This document shows positions 37,640 through 49,107 of a stretch of DNA of 64,000 nucleotides, in pieces. This DNA comes from Panax quinquefolius (taxonomy: Eukaryota > Streptophyta > Magnoliopsida > Apiales > Araliaceae): positions 78,640,679 through 78,704,678 of the forward strand of contig CM035166.1 in the NCBI GenBank assembly GCA_020205615.1. Reading direction: 5' to 3'. Position numbers and translations under genes: made by a program. The notes below the pieces were generated by a model. That model saw only the letters and a program-made list of their open reading frames with translations, ran no database searches and was not told the origin of the DNA. The first letter of the stretch is position 1; each line of letters begins with the position of its first letter.

Positions 37640-38093
37640 TAGCTACCACATCTCCATTATTCATACTAAAAATCATCAGCAACCAACAACATCACAAAAC
37701 TCGCCACCGGCGAGACTCCCTGAACGTTTCCCATCTGACTCTTCACGTTCTTCTTGCCGATCATCTCTTAGTCACGGAGAAGGATCGGAAGAACATAGTT
37801 TTCATCCATCCCCACCTCCCCAAATTCATCATCCTCCGATTTAATTAGTGTCGGTCGAAAATCTGTCGGTTCCTACTGCCGGAGACGACTTCAGCGATGC
37901 GGTGGAAGGTCAGGGTAGAGGAGGAATAAGTACTACTGGGACGAGGTCAATGAGGTCGCTTTCTTCGACTATCGGGAGAACGAGAAGTGAAAGAGCGATG
38001 AAGAAGGTGGCGTTAGGGTTTAGGGTTTTTGGATTTGCCTTATATTTGATTTCGTTCTCGGTGAATCTCAAGTCTTTGTATAAGCAGTCCTAT
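37640..38093 (+). pseudogene. CASP-like (CASPL4-type) protein, N-terminal fragment
   Basis: One frame is open from about 37620 to 38093 apart from a TAA at 37842-37844. It encodes a Ser/Pro-rich N-terminal tail (blocks SHGEGSEEHSFHPSPPPQ and VGxx-like SVENLSVPTAG), an Arg/Ser-rich linker, then KKVALGFRVFGFALYLISFSV, a typical first membrane span. This order resembles the cytosolic tail and first helix of CASP-like family 4 proteins, membrane scaffold relatives of the Casparian strip proteins. No ATG is seen at the N-terminus in this frame. Homology weakens after FSV, and E6 begins at 38094. It is probably a first exon or gene fragment; an active gene is unlikely. The family call is from memory of the pattern only. 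Confidence 0.45.
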
Positions 38094-39529
38094 TGTAACA
38101 TTCCAGAATTTTAAATTATAATATTAAATATTTATTGATTTATATAAGTATTTAATGGATATGTTATTGTTGAATAAATAATTGTTCAATTTGAGTTGAT
38201 GTGGTTTAGTTAATTATTTGTTGAATAAATAATTAAGGAGCTAAGAAAATTAAGTGTTATAAGATGATATACTAATTTAATTTAATAATTAAGTTAGAGA
38301 GCTAATAATGATTAAATGAATTATAATATTTTAATTAGAATTTGTAATTAAAATAAGGTGTTAGTTGATTAAATAAATTTATAATTATAAAGAAAATTAT
38401 AATTATGGGGAATGATTTATGTGTTCAAGTAATTTAATAAATTAGTATTTCAATTGATTAAATTGATTTAGTAGAAGTGTGTCAAATAACCTTGCTATAA
38501 ATGAGTTATTAAAATAAATTAAAGGAGTTTAATTTAGTTTTGGCCAAACAAGTCTTAATGCATATTAAGTCTTTAATCTAATAGTATTTTATCAAACAAG
38601 GTATAAGGATTAATTGATTTATTTTTAATTAGCTTTACCAAACAAGGTATATAAGTTAATGGGTTATTTTTATTATATTAGCCAAACAAGCCTTATGACT
38701 TTTGATTTTCAAAACTTACATAACTGATATCATTATATCTAGAGTTATATTATATAATTAATATATATATATTATTACTATATACGTTATATTTTTACTA
38801 CGTAAACTAGAGTTGGGAAAAGAAAGACTCAGTTGAAGAAAAGGGAGAGAAGAAGAAGAAGAATACAGAGAAAATTTGAGAAAACTCTAGAGAGAAAGTG
38901 AGTGATTTCTAGCAGGTTTTTGAGAAAGGAATTGGGGAAAAGAAGTTTGATAATCAAAAGGATAGCTATCACCTTCTTAATCAAAGGTAGGAGCTCAATC
39001 TTTTTCTTTAAAAGTTTAGTTTTCCTCTTCCCAAAAAGTCTCTGAAAAATAATTGTAAAGGATGAATTGTTGATATGTATATAGTTTTGTATGATAATTG
39101 TTTGTAAAAGGTTGTTTCATGAGTTTATATGTGATTATAGAGAAATTAAGTCATGTATGTATGCAATTTGTGAAGAAAACCATATTACAGTGTTTATATG
39201 AAAATATATGAGTATGGCTTAGTTTAAAATGAAATTAAGTTTTGATTAATTGTTAATATATATAAATTGACTATTGAATTTGATAGAGTATGTAATCATA
39301 ACCATGGTATTTTGAATTTACTGTTTTGATTGAAAAACAAAATCGCAGTGTTGATTTTCATTAAAAATGTCAAAAATGGAGTTTTTGCCAAAAGCAGTAA
39401 AATTGAGTGTTGTAAAGTTGATAATTGTGTTGTTATATGTGTATAATCATGCTAGAGCCTTTACAATGTGTTTACAGAAAGTCTCTATATATATTACATG
39501 TAGTTAGTTTGTTAGATTAGAGCTTGTAG

Positions 39530-39740
39530 GCCAATTTGGCTTTTTGTTCATGCTGTCGCCGAGCTTGGTCGCCGATTTTCGAGTTGGCGCCGCAACGCTG
39601 CCCCCAGTTGTTAGTTTCAAGATCAGAACGCTTGGCGCCACGCCACACCAAGCGTTGGTTCATGACTCGCGCCAGAAGTAGTACTCCACACCGCAGTGCC
39701 AACCACAGTGTAAATTATGGCGCCGCAGTGCGAGTTAGCA
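39530..39740 (+). other. GC-rich island inside E6 LTR
   Basis: Strikingly richer in G and C than its surroundings, with GGCGCC repeated four times plus CGCCAC and GCCGCA words. No gene recognised; short open frames on both strands follow from the base composition. Confidence 0.7.
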
Positions 39741-40009
39741 GAATGTTCTGACAGTTTTAGTTTATTACACAAAGTTTGAAAATAAATGTTATGTGTTAAT
39801 AATAGGAATGTTAAATGATGATGTCAGTAGTATTAAACTATGAATGAGCATGTTATCAAGGGTTAAATAGTATTAACATAGTTTGATTATGTGAGTTGGT
39901 AGTTTAACCTACATGATGTATATATTTGTTTATATAGATATAAAAGGATTGGTAATGACTAATTATGTCATGATGACATATATATAGGGTATTGAGTTTC
40001 AAGTGGTAA

Positions 40010-40250
40010 GGGTTAGCTTGTGCTAAAGGCAAGTTCTCTAACTCTACTTTTATAATTGTGCGAATATTTAAACTCTTTTGAGCAAGTTTTCTAACTCCAT
40101 ACTTTCATTGAGTTAGTTGTTTATGCAAGTTTTCTAACTCTAAAAACTTCATTATGTAAGTTCAATTTCGTTGAGTACATTATTGTTTTTAGTTCAAATT
40201 CAATTATACAAGTGGCTAACTCTACACTTTCGTAGAGCTAGATGGTTTAT
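40010..40250 (+). repeat. Loose CTAACTC repeat array in E6 LTR
   Basis: Recurring GCAAGTTTTCTAACTC-type units. At 40108-40135 CTAACTC is followed by GAGTTAG, a seven-base inverted pair. At 40210-40233 CTAACTC is followed by GAGCTAG. It occupies the same relative place (after the donor-like site) as the hairpin arrays of the minus-strand families. Confidence 0.55.
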
Positions 40251-41257
40251 TATTAAGAAATCTCTTGTATCTAATTGTTCATAGGGATGCAAGTATTCTA
40301 ATTCATATATTTAGTATTGAGCAAGTTTCTTTTATATGTAACTTGTTATTTAGCATGCAAATCGCTATATTTTAATATTCTAGTGTTGAACAACTTTATC
40401 GTTCAAATTACTATTCATTATGCATGCTTGGTATCCAATTATCAATAACTTTGACTTAATATTGTTCAAAGCAAATTATGTTATGATTATTCAATGTTTA
40501 TGCTATTAGATTATTCCTAAAGCATGATATCAATTTACAAATATCGACTCAGTTATGATTATTCCATAGCATACAGTTATTTCTTTTGTATTCAACTAAT
40601 CCTTAGTTGATGACCGTTGAATACTGAGATGAACAACTCTTTTATTAGAGGTTTACGCTTAGCGTTGAAATGGTTGTGCACAATACATTGTACGAAAGGG
40701 CTGATCCCCCTAAGTACGTGGAGTCCTTATAGTCTTATGACTGTTAAAGTTAAAGTTGAAAGATTACTTATAACTGTGGACATGATTCGTGGTCATTAGA
40801 CCTCAAGAGTATGTTTAAAAATGTTAATAGAAACTATCATTCGATTCTATTGAACCTATTTACGCAAAGGTTGTAATGTTGTAAAGTATTTATTCTTATT
40901 TCAAGTGAGCCTTGTTTGCTCACTCTTGCATATATATATACTTATGCAATTTAAGGTTGAGAAGGTCAATGAACCGACCACTAGCAAAGGAAAGGGAAAA
41001 TGTACAAGTGATGAAGACTTGTAATTTTATTTTATCGTTATAGACTTTTAAATGATGTAATAATTTAATTTCCGCATTTGAATGATTGTAATTAAAGGTT
41101 AGATAACTTTGGGATATTTTTATTTAAGTTTAATCATGTACAAGGTGTTTTTATTATTCAATTTTATTATGATTGGGTAGTTAGAAATGAATGTTTTGAT
41201 TAAGTGAACACCAAATCTTGAGGAAATGAAGTACCAGGATTTGGGGGTGTCACAGGT

Positions 41258-41269
41258 TGGTATCAAAGC
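41258..41269 (+). other. E6 primer binding site
   Basis: TGGTATCAAAGC, three bases after the LTR end, one mismatch from the tRNA-Met type site. Confidence 0.88.
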
Positions 41270-41463
41270 TTTAGGTTATGAACCTTAGGTGGGGGTGGGA
41301 AAGCCTTAGGAAGTAACCTTTGAAAAGATAGTGGAGATAACTCTTATCGAGTTTTAAGGAAGAAGTAATAAAACACTTATGTGCTTATGTGTTTATAAAT
41401 TAGATGCTCGTGAGTGTCGAGTAGTAATGATTAATAATTAAAGCTTAAAATTTTATTGGCAGG

Positions 41464-42211
41464 ATGACTAATGTCGGAGAATCCAGTCAGGCTAGGGAGG
41501 ATAGACCTCAGTTGCCTATAGAGGAGGAGCCTCGCGACATTCATGTAGTTTGGGAACAACCATCGCCCACGGGGAATCACTACATTGGTCATGAGAGTTG
41601 AGGATGAGGATGATGATGTGGAGACGGACGAGGAGGATCCCGTTGAGTTACCATAAGAGGATGAGGATGACGAGGACGAGGAGGAGGAGACTCCACTAAC
41701 CTCGATGGCTGCTCGTATGTACGATGAAGTCTACTACCGTAACATGGAACTTCGGGATACAGTTGAGGAGTTGCAGGAGATAGTAGCTGAACAACAGACC
41801 ACAATGACACAAAAAGACGACAAGATCCAGGATCGTGAGGAACGACTGACAAACGCTGAGGAAAAACTAGTACAGACCGAAGGAGAAAAAGAACAATTTA
41901 TCGAGGTGGTCGATGAACTGAAGAACAAGCTGAAGGAAGAAGCTACCAAGAGGGCGAGAGCTAAAGATGCATACGAGGAAGCTTATCAACGAACTGGAAG
42001 AGTAGTAAGGAACTCACAAGCGAAGAGGATGAAGATGGAAGAGATGGATAAAGTATTTAACACCATAATTAATCGAGCTCAAGATCGGGTCATGGGATAT
42101 CCTATTCAGTTCGAGACACTGCCATCATACGTATTAGATCGCAAGACAATGTTTCGGGTTATAGAGGAAGAACGTGATAGGGCTAAGAAGTATCTTAATA
42201 GAACATCGTAG
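41464..42211 (+). pseudogene. E6 ORF0: acidic coiled-coil protein upstream of gag
   Basis: The start ATG 41464 follows an acceptor-like TTGGCAG with one base between. The first frame contains RDIHVVWEQ, matching RDIHVVSEE of E8. A one-base shift near 41595-41600 and a TAA at 41654-41656 interrupt the acidic region (EDEDDE, DEEEE). From 41705 the frame is open for 168 codons: EVYYRNMEL, a long heptad-rich stretch rich in E, K, Q and R (about residues 12-95), and a C-terminal block with MGYPIQFET and a basic tail. Repaired only conceptually, it would be about 248 codons. No enzyme, zinc finger or signal peptide is seen. Related frames exist in E3 and E8. Role unknown; a structural or RNA-binding accessory protein is a guess. 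Confidence 0.7.
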
Positions 42212-42495
42212 TTGTTGTATGATGAATCAAAGGTTAAATAAATTGTAAATCTCAAGTGTTATGCAACCTATGGGATATGACTATGATGTTGTCCTAAAAC
42301 TTTTGTAGTTCAGTAAAGTAATGTAAATATCAGTGATGCTATTGTTTTATGTTTTCAAAAAGGTTTTGAATACATAAAAGTTGTTACTTTATTCAAAGTG
42401 TTATATGTTATGTGGTTATTTCTTTTGGAGGCAAGTTAAGTAGAAATTTCTTAAAAGAGTTTAATAATAATCTAATGAATGTATTTTAACAGAAA
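42212..42495 (+). other. ORF0-gag spacer with acceptor-like site
   Basis: AT-rich, ending TGTATTTTAACAG (AG at 42491-42492) three bases before the gag ATG. It looks like a plant 3' splice site and could allow a separate gag-pol mRNA. Confidence 0.45.
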
Positions 42496-43872
42496 ATGCC
42501 TCCCAGACATCAACCTCCACGACAGAGAACCACTGAAGGAACCAATAACGATAATGTGGATGGTAACCCCATTCAACAACTAGTGACGCTACTGACAGGA
42601 GCATTGCAGAATCAACCACAAAACCAAGGTACAACGTTTATGAATTTCAATGCGGTTGGACCACCTGAATTCCGTGGGTCCATGAATCCAGTCGAAGCAC
42701 AGACCTGGATTATGGAGATAGAAAAGGTGTTCGATGTCGCTAGGGTAGGGGATGACCAGAAGACTGCTTTTGCAACATTCATGTTGAAAGCAGAAGCTAG
42801 TTAATGGTGGCAGGCCAATAAAACTCGTGAAGGGCCAGGAGTGATGACCTGGGATAGGTTCAAAGAGTTGTTCTTCGAGACCTATTTTCCAGAGAGTTCG
42901 AAGAGTCAGCTAGAAGTGCAGTTTCTGGAATTAAAGCAGGGAACGATGACGGTATCTGAGTATGCTGCAAAATTCAAAAAATTGGTAAGGTTTGCGCCAT
43001 ATCATCGTCAAGACAGATTTGGCGTAAGGCGAAAAAAGATTTAAATAAGGATTTGAAGCTCTGGTCAGACAAAGAGGTTTCCTGTTCCAATGAAGACGCG
43101 TTTGCAAAGCGATGATGGAGAAAGCGTATCATTTGAAGGTGGAGGCGAGGCAGTGACAAAGTTTAATCAGGAACAAAAGAAGAAGAAGAATGAGAATGAG
43201 ATTAAGAATGGAGGTGGTAGCGGTGGAAACAACAACAACAACAACATCAACAACAACTTGAAGAGGAAGTGGAATGGGAACATGGGTGCTGGAAACCATC
43301 AGGGTAACCAACAAAACAAAAATTTTGAAGCATTTGCGACATGTGGGAAATTTCATAAGGGTGCGTGCTTGATGGGGAAGCGAGTATACTTCAATTATGG
43401 CCAGGAGGGTCACATCGCCCCAAATTGCACTCAACCGAAGAAGAATGTATGCTTCACGTGCGGATCCAAGGATCACTTTGCTCGTGAGTGCTCTAAAAAG
43501 AAGGATGGAGTGACTACCAGAAGCAATGGAGGTAACAATGGAGGTACATGGGCCATTGCAGGACCTGCAGCATTAAACAAACCCACAGCCAGAACCTTCA
43601 ACATGACTGTGCAAGATGCTGTTCAATCAAAAGATGTAGTGTCAGGTATTATCCCAATCAATGATATAAATGCTTATGTATTATTCGATTCGGGTGCTAC
43701 TTGTTCGTTTATATCTGATGAATTTGCTAAGAGGTTAGAATTGCCTAAAGAAGAACTGAATTTTCCTTTGAACATAGAAATTGCGAATAAGGAAGTAATC
43801 ACTGTTAGATTCGTATACAAGAACTATAGGGTGAATATTGAGGAGAATAACTTGTTAGTAGATTTGATTTAG
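42496..43872 (+). pseudogene. E6 gag and protease
   Basis: The ATG at 42496 opens a typical gag start (MPPRHQPPRQR). The Retrotrans_gag domain follows (GPPEFRGSMNP, W-I-M-E-I-E-K-V-F-D), a TAA at 42802-42804 just before WW, then FFETYFPES and YAAKFKKLVRFAP. A deletion or frameshift near 43005-43090 removes the end of the capsid domain. The nucleocapsid has a basic linker, a degenerate first knuckle (both leading cysteines lost: YFNYGQEGHIAPNC) and an intact second one (CFTCGSKDHFAREC). The protease follows in frame with the active site LFDSGATCSFIS. TAG at 43870-43872 interrupts just before the LGEFDVILGMDWL block; relatives suggest Gln. Gag and protease share one frame, as usual in this group. 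Confidence 0.85.
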
Positions 43873-44552
43873 ATTAGACTTGGAGAGTTTGATGTTATTT
43901 TAGGAATGGATTGGCTATTCAAATATGGAGCGGTAATTGATTGTCACAAGAAGTGTGTAAACCTTATGACTCCGTCAAAGGTAGTATTTTATGGTAGCAA
44001 GTCACCTAGACAAATGAAATGTCTGACGACTATGCAGGCCAAGAAATTATCGAGTCAAGGCTGTGTGGGCTATTTAGCTTACATAGTCGATACTCAGAAG
44101 AAGGGTGTGAAACTAGAAGAGATACCAGTGGTGAGGGAATTTGAAGACGTGTTTCCAGAGGATTTGCCAGGACTTCCGCCTGACAGAGAAATAGAGTTCG
44201 TGATCGACTTGGCACCGGGAACAACACCAATATCGAAGGCCCGTCTGAGAATGGCTCGGTAGAAATGAAGGAACCGATGGTACAGTTGCAAGAGTCATTG
44301 GACAAGAAATATATTCAACCCAACAGACGCCGTGGGAGTGCGATTTTATTCGTGAAGAAGAAGGACGGATCAATGCGTCTTTGCATTGATTATAGGGAAT
44401 TAAACAAGGTTACTATTAAGAACAGGTATCCGTTTCCTAGAATAGATGACTTGTTTGATCAGTTGAAGGGTGCTAAATATTTCTCAAAAATTGATTTGAG
44501 AAGTGGGTATCACCAATTGAAGGTAAGAAAGGAGGATATACCTACTAGGTCA
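43873..44552 (+). pseudogene. E6 protease end and RT N-terminal half
   Basis: It continues with VILGMDWLFKYGAVIDC (end of protease) and the linker [20 protein letters not shown] that precedes RT. A one-base loss near 44255 shifts the frame. From 44265 the RT fingers and palm are open ([46 protein letters not shown]). It stops at EDIPTR, where E7 begins. The block between this and FGLTNAP, about 15 codons in relatives, is missing from both sides of E7. Confidence 0.85.
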
Positions 44553-47346
44553 TGACTTGAATGTACTATTAGTAGTTATTTAATTCCTTATATGTAGACA
44601 AATTTTCCCCTATCTTTTGATGTAGGATTGGGGTGTTACAATCTCCCCCACTTAAATTTCTGACGTCCCCGTCATAACTGATCACACACACGGCCCAAAG
44701 ATCTTTGCCTCTCTAGCCATTGTGGGATAATACCGGCTGGTTTCGTGTCCCCACCTCCGGACCTCCATCTCTCCATTGTGGGATAATACCACCAGCCTTC
44801 GTTTCCCCACCTCCGGCAACCCGATAGGATAACCCGACCCGAGCTTTCGAGAGTCGGCTTTGATACAATCTCTGTAACACCCCTTTCCCGAATAAGGAAA
44901 GGGAGGTCACGTGCAAAGCACAACAAACCTCAACATAAATAAACAGAACACTAACAACCTCAAAATATTAATAGTAGTGATCCAATAATAAAGTAATAAG
45001 TACAATTCTCCAAACTGAGTCAAAATAATCAAAACTTAAAATTCGAATCAACCTAAATGGTCAAAGACAAAACTCTCATCACACTAGCCCCCGAATCACC
45101 CCTAAACCCTTAGGAAGAAAAACACAAGATGAAAGCTAATTGCCCAAAGACGGACACGGATATACAATTGATATACGAAAACAACTGAGATAAAATACTG
45201 AACAAAGCCTCAAGTGTAAATACGAACGAAAATATAATATTCAAAGATCTGAATGGAATATATCTGAATCAACGTAATGAATATATCTGAATCAACATAA
45301 TTGATGAAACCAATAAAAGAATAAAGAAATAACGAACTGAAGTAACTAATTCAATGACTTGAACTGAACAGAAACCAACAAAACTAATCCAATAAAATAA
45401 TAGGCTGAAACAAATGGCTGGAGTTATTTTATACCAAATGAGCTCAGAAATACACATTGCCACACAGGCAAGTCAAACTAATGCCACACGGGCAAATCAA
45501 ATGGTGCCACATAGGCAGCCAAAATAATGCCAAAATAAAGTCAAAATAATGCCTTGCAAGTCAAAATAATGCCATTATTGTGCAAGTCATACATTGGACC
45601 GTAAATCCAAATGTATGCAAATCGGATAGGTGTGTTTGGCACAACATCACCAATCCGCAGAATAGAAATCTAGGGTTAACCCATACGCCTCCCACAACAA
45701 AACACCAAATGGCCCATTTACTCCGGAGCCCAAAATGGAGACGTCGTGGACTAATCACACCGCCACGAAAAGTGTCATGCCTCTCGTGCAAAGACGACAT
45801 GCCTGTGGTACCCCCACAGGTGGTTATAGCTCAGGTATACCCTACGGTATATTCTAACAAAAATATCTTATCACAACACATGCGACATAATTCCAACAGA
45901 AGGGTTCTATATGTACATGTTGAACCAAATCAAATTATAGTCACAAGGTCTCAAAAAGAAGGTAGCAACATGTACCGCTCTACAATTATCAAAAATAAAT
46001 ACTAAACATGATATCCTAAATCAAAGAGTACAAATACGAGTCCAATGTGTCAACTCCAAAATGAAACAATTATATGAATTTCACAAGAAACAATTATGTG
46101 AAATAATAACAGAATCTGAAACGAGGAACAAAACGAACAAATCAAATTTAACAAAAGTATCATTTGAAAGAGTACTAATTCGTTACTGAATATAAGATGA
46201 AATAATTCACTTGAACACAAATATCACAATCGCTAGACCCCTCAATTCGATCTATATAATTATCAAAATAACACAAGACCAATTAATTAAATTACTAACT
46301 TACAAAATTTATGTATTTTCTTTTTATAAATTTAATCATTTTAATATTAGCTTATATACCCAAAATTTAAATAAGATTATGTTAATCTCCAATTACATCA
46401 ATTTTAAAAAATAACCTTAATTAAATTATAATTTATCTTCTAATCATTTTTTTCCCTTTTATTATACTTTAACAAATTAACAATCTAAAGATATTATATA
46501 TATAATAAAATTTATTCATTCTCTAAAGTAACACTATTTTATAAGTACATATATCATGAATCGGTGGTGGTTAACATGCAGATCATGACTCGAAATGTTT
46601 TTTTTGGGTCCACATATACATATAAACATAGTTCAAATTAATGTATAAAATTATTATTATAATCCACAAGTTTACATTTCAGTTGGCTTATTCAATGAAC
46701 ATTTATATATATAATATAATAATAATTGCATTAGTACTCTCTCTTCCAAAAACTGCCAGACACAAGTACTTCTATATTGGTTCTATAATATTATACCTAT
46801 ATATATATATATATATAGTCTGCCATAGCCACATATATATATACACATACATATATACATCCGGTCAAACCAATATATCATATATGCCTTTCAATTTTCA
46901 AATCAGGAACTAAAAGAAGTTTGAAACATAAAACTCATTGATATACATAAACGTACCAAAATAAAGAAAGACAGACATGATGTTCCTTTTTCCTCCTCCG
47001 AAACAGTGTCGTTCCTCTCTTCTTCTCTTTCTCGCCACTTGCTGCCTTCTCTCTTTTTCTCTCCACCAATTCGTAACAAAATAGGCGAGGAAGATTAGGT
47101 TTTTGTATTTATTTATTAATTTATTTACTCTCCTAATATAAATAGGATTTTAATATTATCCAAATACAAAATAGACTCAATTAGTATAAAAGCCCAAATT
47201 AATATAATCACATACTTATAATAGTTCACACAAATTTAATACAATATATTTGACCCAAACATAAGAAAAGCCCAATTAAAATATGGATTTAAATATTATT
47301 ATTATTAAACTTTTTTTTTATATTTACTTTTTTACCGGGTATTACA
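44553..47346 (-). repeat. E7 3' LTR, terminally truncated (2.79 kb)
   Basis: It corresponds to 49263-52048 of the partner. The end at the E6 side is missing. Contains a TGCCACAC-GGCA repeat block (45455-45590), a GC-richer block at 45600-45830 with open frames on both strands, and TA-rich runs (46795-46860). Confidence 0.88.
45455..45590 (-). repeat. TGCC...GGCA mini-hairpin array, E7 3' LTR
   Basis: Units like TGCCACACAGGCAAGTCAA, with TGCC and GGCA able to pair around ACACA. Several units here are damaged; the partner array at 50165-50285 is cleaner. Confidence 0.65.
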
Positions 47347-47366
47347 TCACCTACCCCTTAAAAAGG
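47347..47366 (-). other. E7 polypurine tract
   Basis: Minus strand CCTTTTTAAGGGGTAGGTGA runs into the LTR start TGTAATACCCGG. Confidence 0.7.
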
Positions 47367-47400
47367 ATTCCGTCCCCGGAATCAACAGAATGGAAAGTAC

Positions 47401-47490
47401 CTAATTATCAAAAAGATGCGGATATTCCGCTCGAATAGACTCCTCCATCTCCCAAGTGGCTTCGTGCTCCGGATATTTTACCACAAGACT
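47401..47490 (-). pseudogene. E7 chromodomain end
   Basis: Minus-strand reading gives KYPEHEATWEMEESIRAEYPHLFDN followed by a stop at 47401-47403 in interrupted form. The EATWE and AEYPHLF blocks are the C-terminal chromodomain signature of Tekay-like pol. All upstream pol is gone. Confidence 0.8.
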
Positions 47491-47688
47491 TTAACAAAAG
47501 GAATTACCTTTCTCAATTTTAATTTAATCAGTTATTTAATTATCAACTAAAAAAATTTAATATTTCCAAACAAAACAAGGAAGAAAAGAGGGGAAACAAA
47601 AATCATTTACCTTTTCCAATTTAAATACAATTGTATACAATAAAATTAATTAATATTAAATTTTTTTAAAAAAATATGGTTTATTACA
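47491..47688 (-). repeat. Second LTR-like fragment inside E7
   Basis: It ends GGTTTATTACA (47688) and is followed by CACCCCTTAAAAATAATTTCGTC, i.e. another LTR start with a pol tail and polypurine tract beyond it on the minus strand. This implies a further truncated element nested in, or recombined with, E7. Confidence 0.5.
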
Positions 47689-49093
47689 TTTTTCACCCCT
47701 TAAAAATAATTTCGTCCACGGAATTCAAATAAGCTACAGAAAAAAAAATAAACCTAGTTACGATGTAGCGTCGCCATTTATAACGATCAACGCGGATAAG
47801 TCATCGGTCCACGTAATTATCAATGTACTTGTAAAAGATTCGTCAGCTACCGTGTCAAGCCTTGGTAAGGTTGTTCGTGTTGCATCAAATTAGATCACAT
47901 GATCCATCGTTGGTGCGGTTGTCGCTATTATCTTTGAGTTTTATTCTTGCAAATGTACATACTCTTCGGAACATGATTCGAAAACACAAAATTTTCTTTT
48001 CATCTAAATACGATTCGAATACCCAAAATATTTAAAAGTATCTTTAATTCGTAAAATGTTTATGTTCTACACATGACAAAGAGTTAACAAATTATTTTCA
48101 TTTTTTTTATTTACTTTACATAAATTTATGCAAAACTTCAATGACATCGGACAAACAAAACAATTGTACAAATTATATCACCAACTCACCCTAAGAACTC
48201 AATAGTTTCAAAATATCATAACCTCAAATTAAACTAGTCCTCAAATATTATTATACCAAAAATATACTTCAAAGATCTCCTTATCACCGTATCAAACTCC
48301 AAGTCACATATTCCACCATCTGCATAAGTGAACTACAACCATTCAAGATCTCTCATAATCAATTGAATTTCATCACTTACTATCTAATCATATAACAAAT
48401 CAATCATCCCTTATTGCAAACCTTAATCCAATAAATTTCAATGTCTCCCCATACTATCACAAAGAAAGTTCATAGAACACAACTCCAATATCCTGCTAGA
48501 AATAGTCACAAAATTGATCATTAACTCCAAATAATTCACCTAATTACCTCGAATATCAACAACTAAAAAAAATTACAAGAGATCCTCTATACTTAATAGT
48601 TTTCACCATATCATAGTATCCCATCAATACACATACCTCAAATTATCCATAAGCTTAACATAAACAAAATCATCATCAAAATCAAATCCTCAATTCTAAA
48701 ATCATAATAAATTGTCACCAAAAACAACTCTAACAAATTAATAATTTTCCAAACTTAAAAACTCACTTATACAAATACTCACATCATAATCATAAAATCA
48801 TTTCTTAACTGTACAAAATATCCAACCACAATCACATATTTATTCTCCTTAATGATATCCAATCACAATCCTTAACTAATATTATTGCTCCAAAGCATAT
48901 CAATAATAATCTTAACAATGTACCTCACATTTCTCATATCAACTACAACTCAAAGAGAGAATGACACTTGGTCAAAATAAAGACCAACCAAATAGAGAAC
49001 AAAATTGAATCAAACTCCTATGACGTCTACCCAGTGATTTACCCACAACTCACAGGTCAAACCTAAATAGGTTTTCTATAAGAAAGAAACTAA
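47689..49093 (-). other. E7 interior without recognised coding sequence
   Basis: AT-rich with a strong strand bias to A and C on the plus strand from about 48180. No conserved pol or gag motif is readable in six frames. Confidence 0.5.
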
Positions 49094-49105
49094 GCTCTGA
49101 TACTA
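49094..49105 (-). other. E7 primer binding site
   Basis: Minus strand TAGTATCAGAGC, one mismatch from the tRNA-Met type site, two bases from the LTR end at 49108. Confidence 0.8.
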
Positions 49106-49107
49106 TA

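Larger units (their letters stand above)
38094..41254 (+). repeat. E6 5' LTR (3.16 kb)
   Basis: TGTAACATTCC to GGGGTGTCACA. AT-rich with a TATA-rich stretch near 38740-38790, a purine-rich leader, a donor-like AAAGGTAGGA at 38984-38992, a GC-rich island (39530-39740) and a loose repeat array (40010-40250). The 3' copy begins at 63719. Confidence 0.92.

Noticed and set aside
41589..41852. Minus-strand frames rich in Pro/His and Ser opposite E6 ORF0
   Set aside because: The composition follows from the acidic and coiled-coil codons on the other strand.
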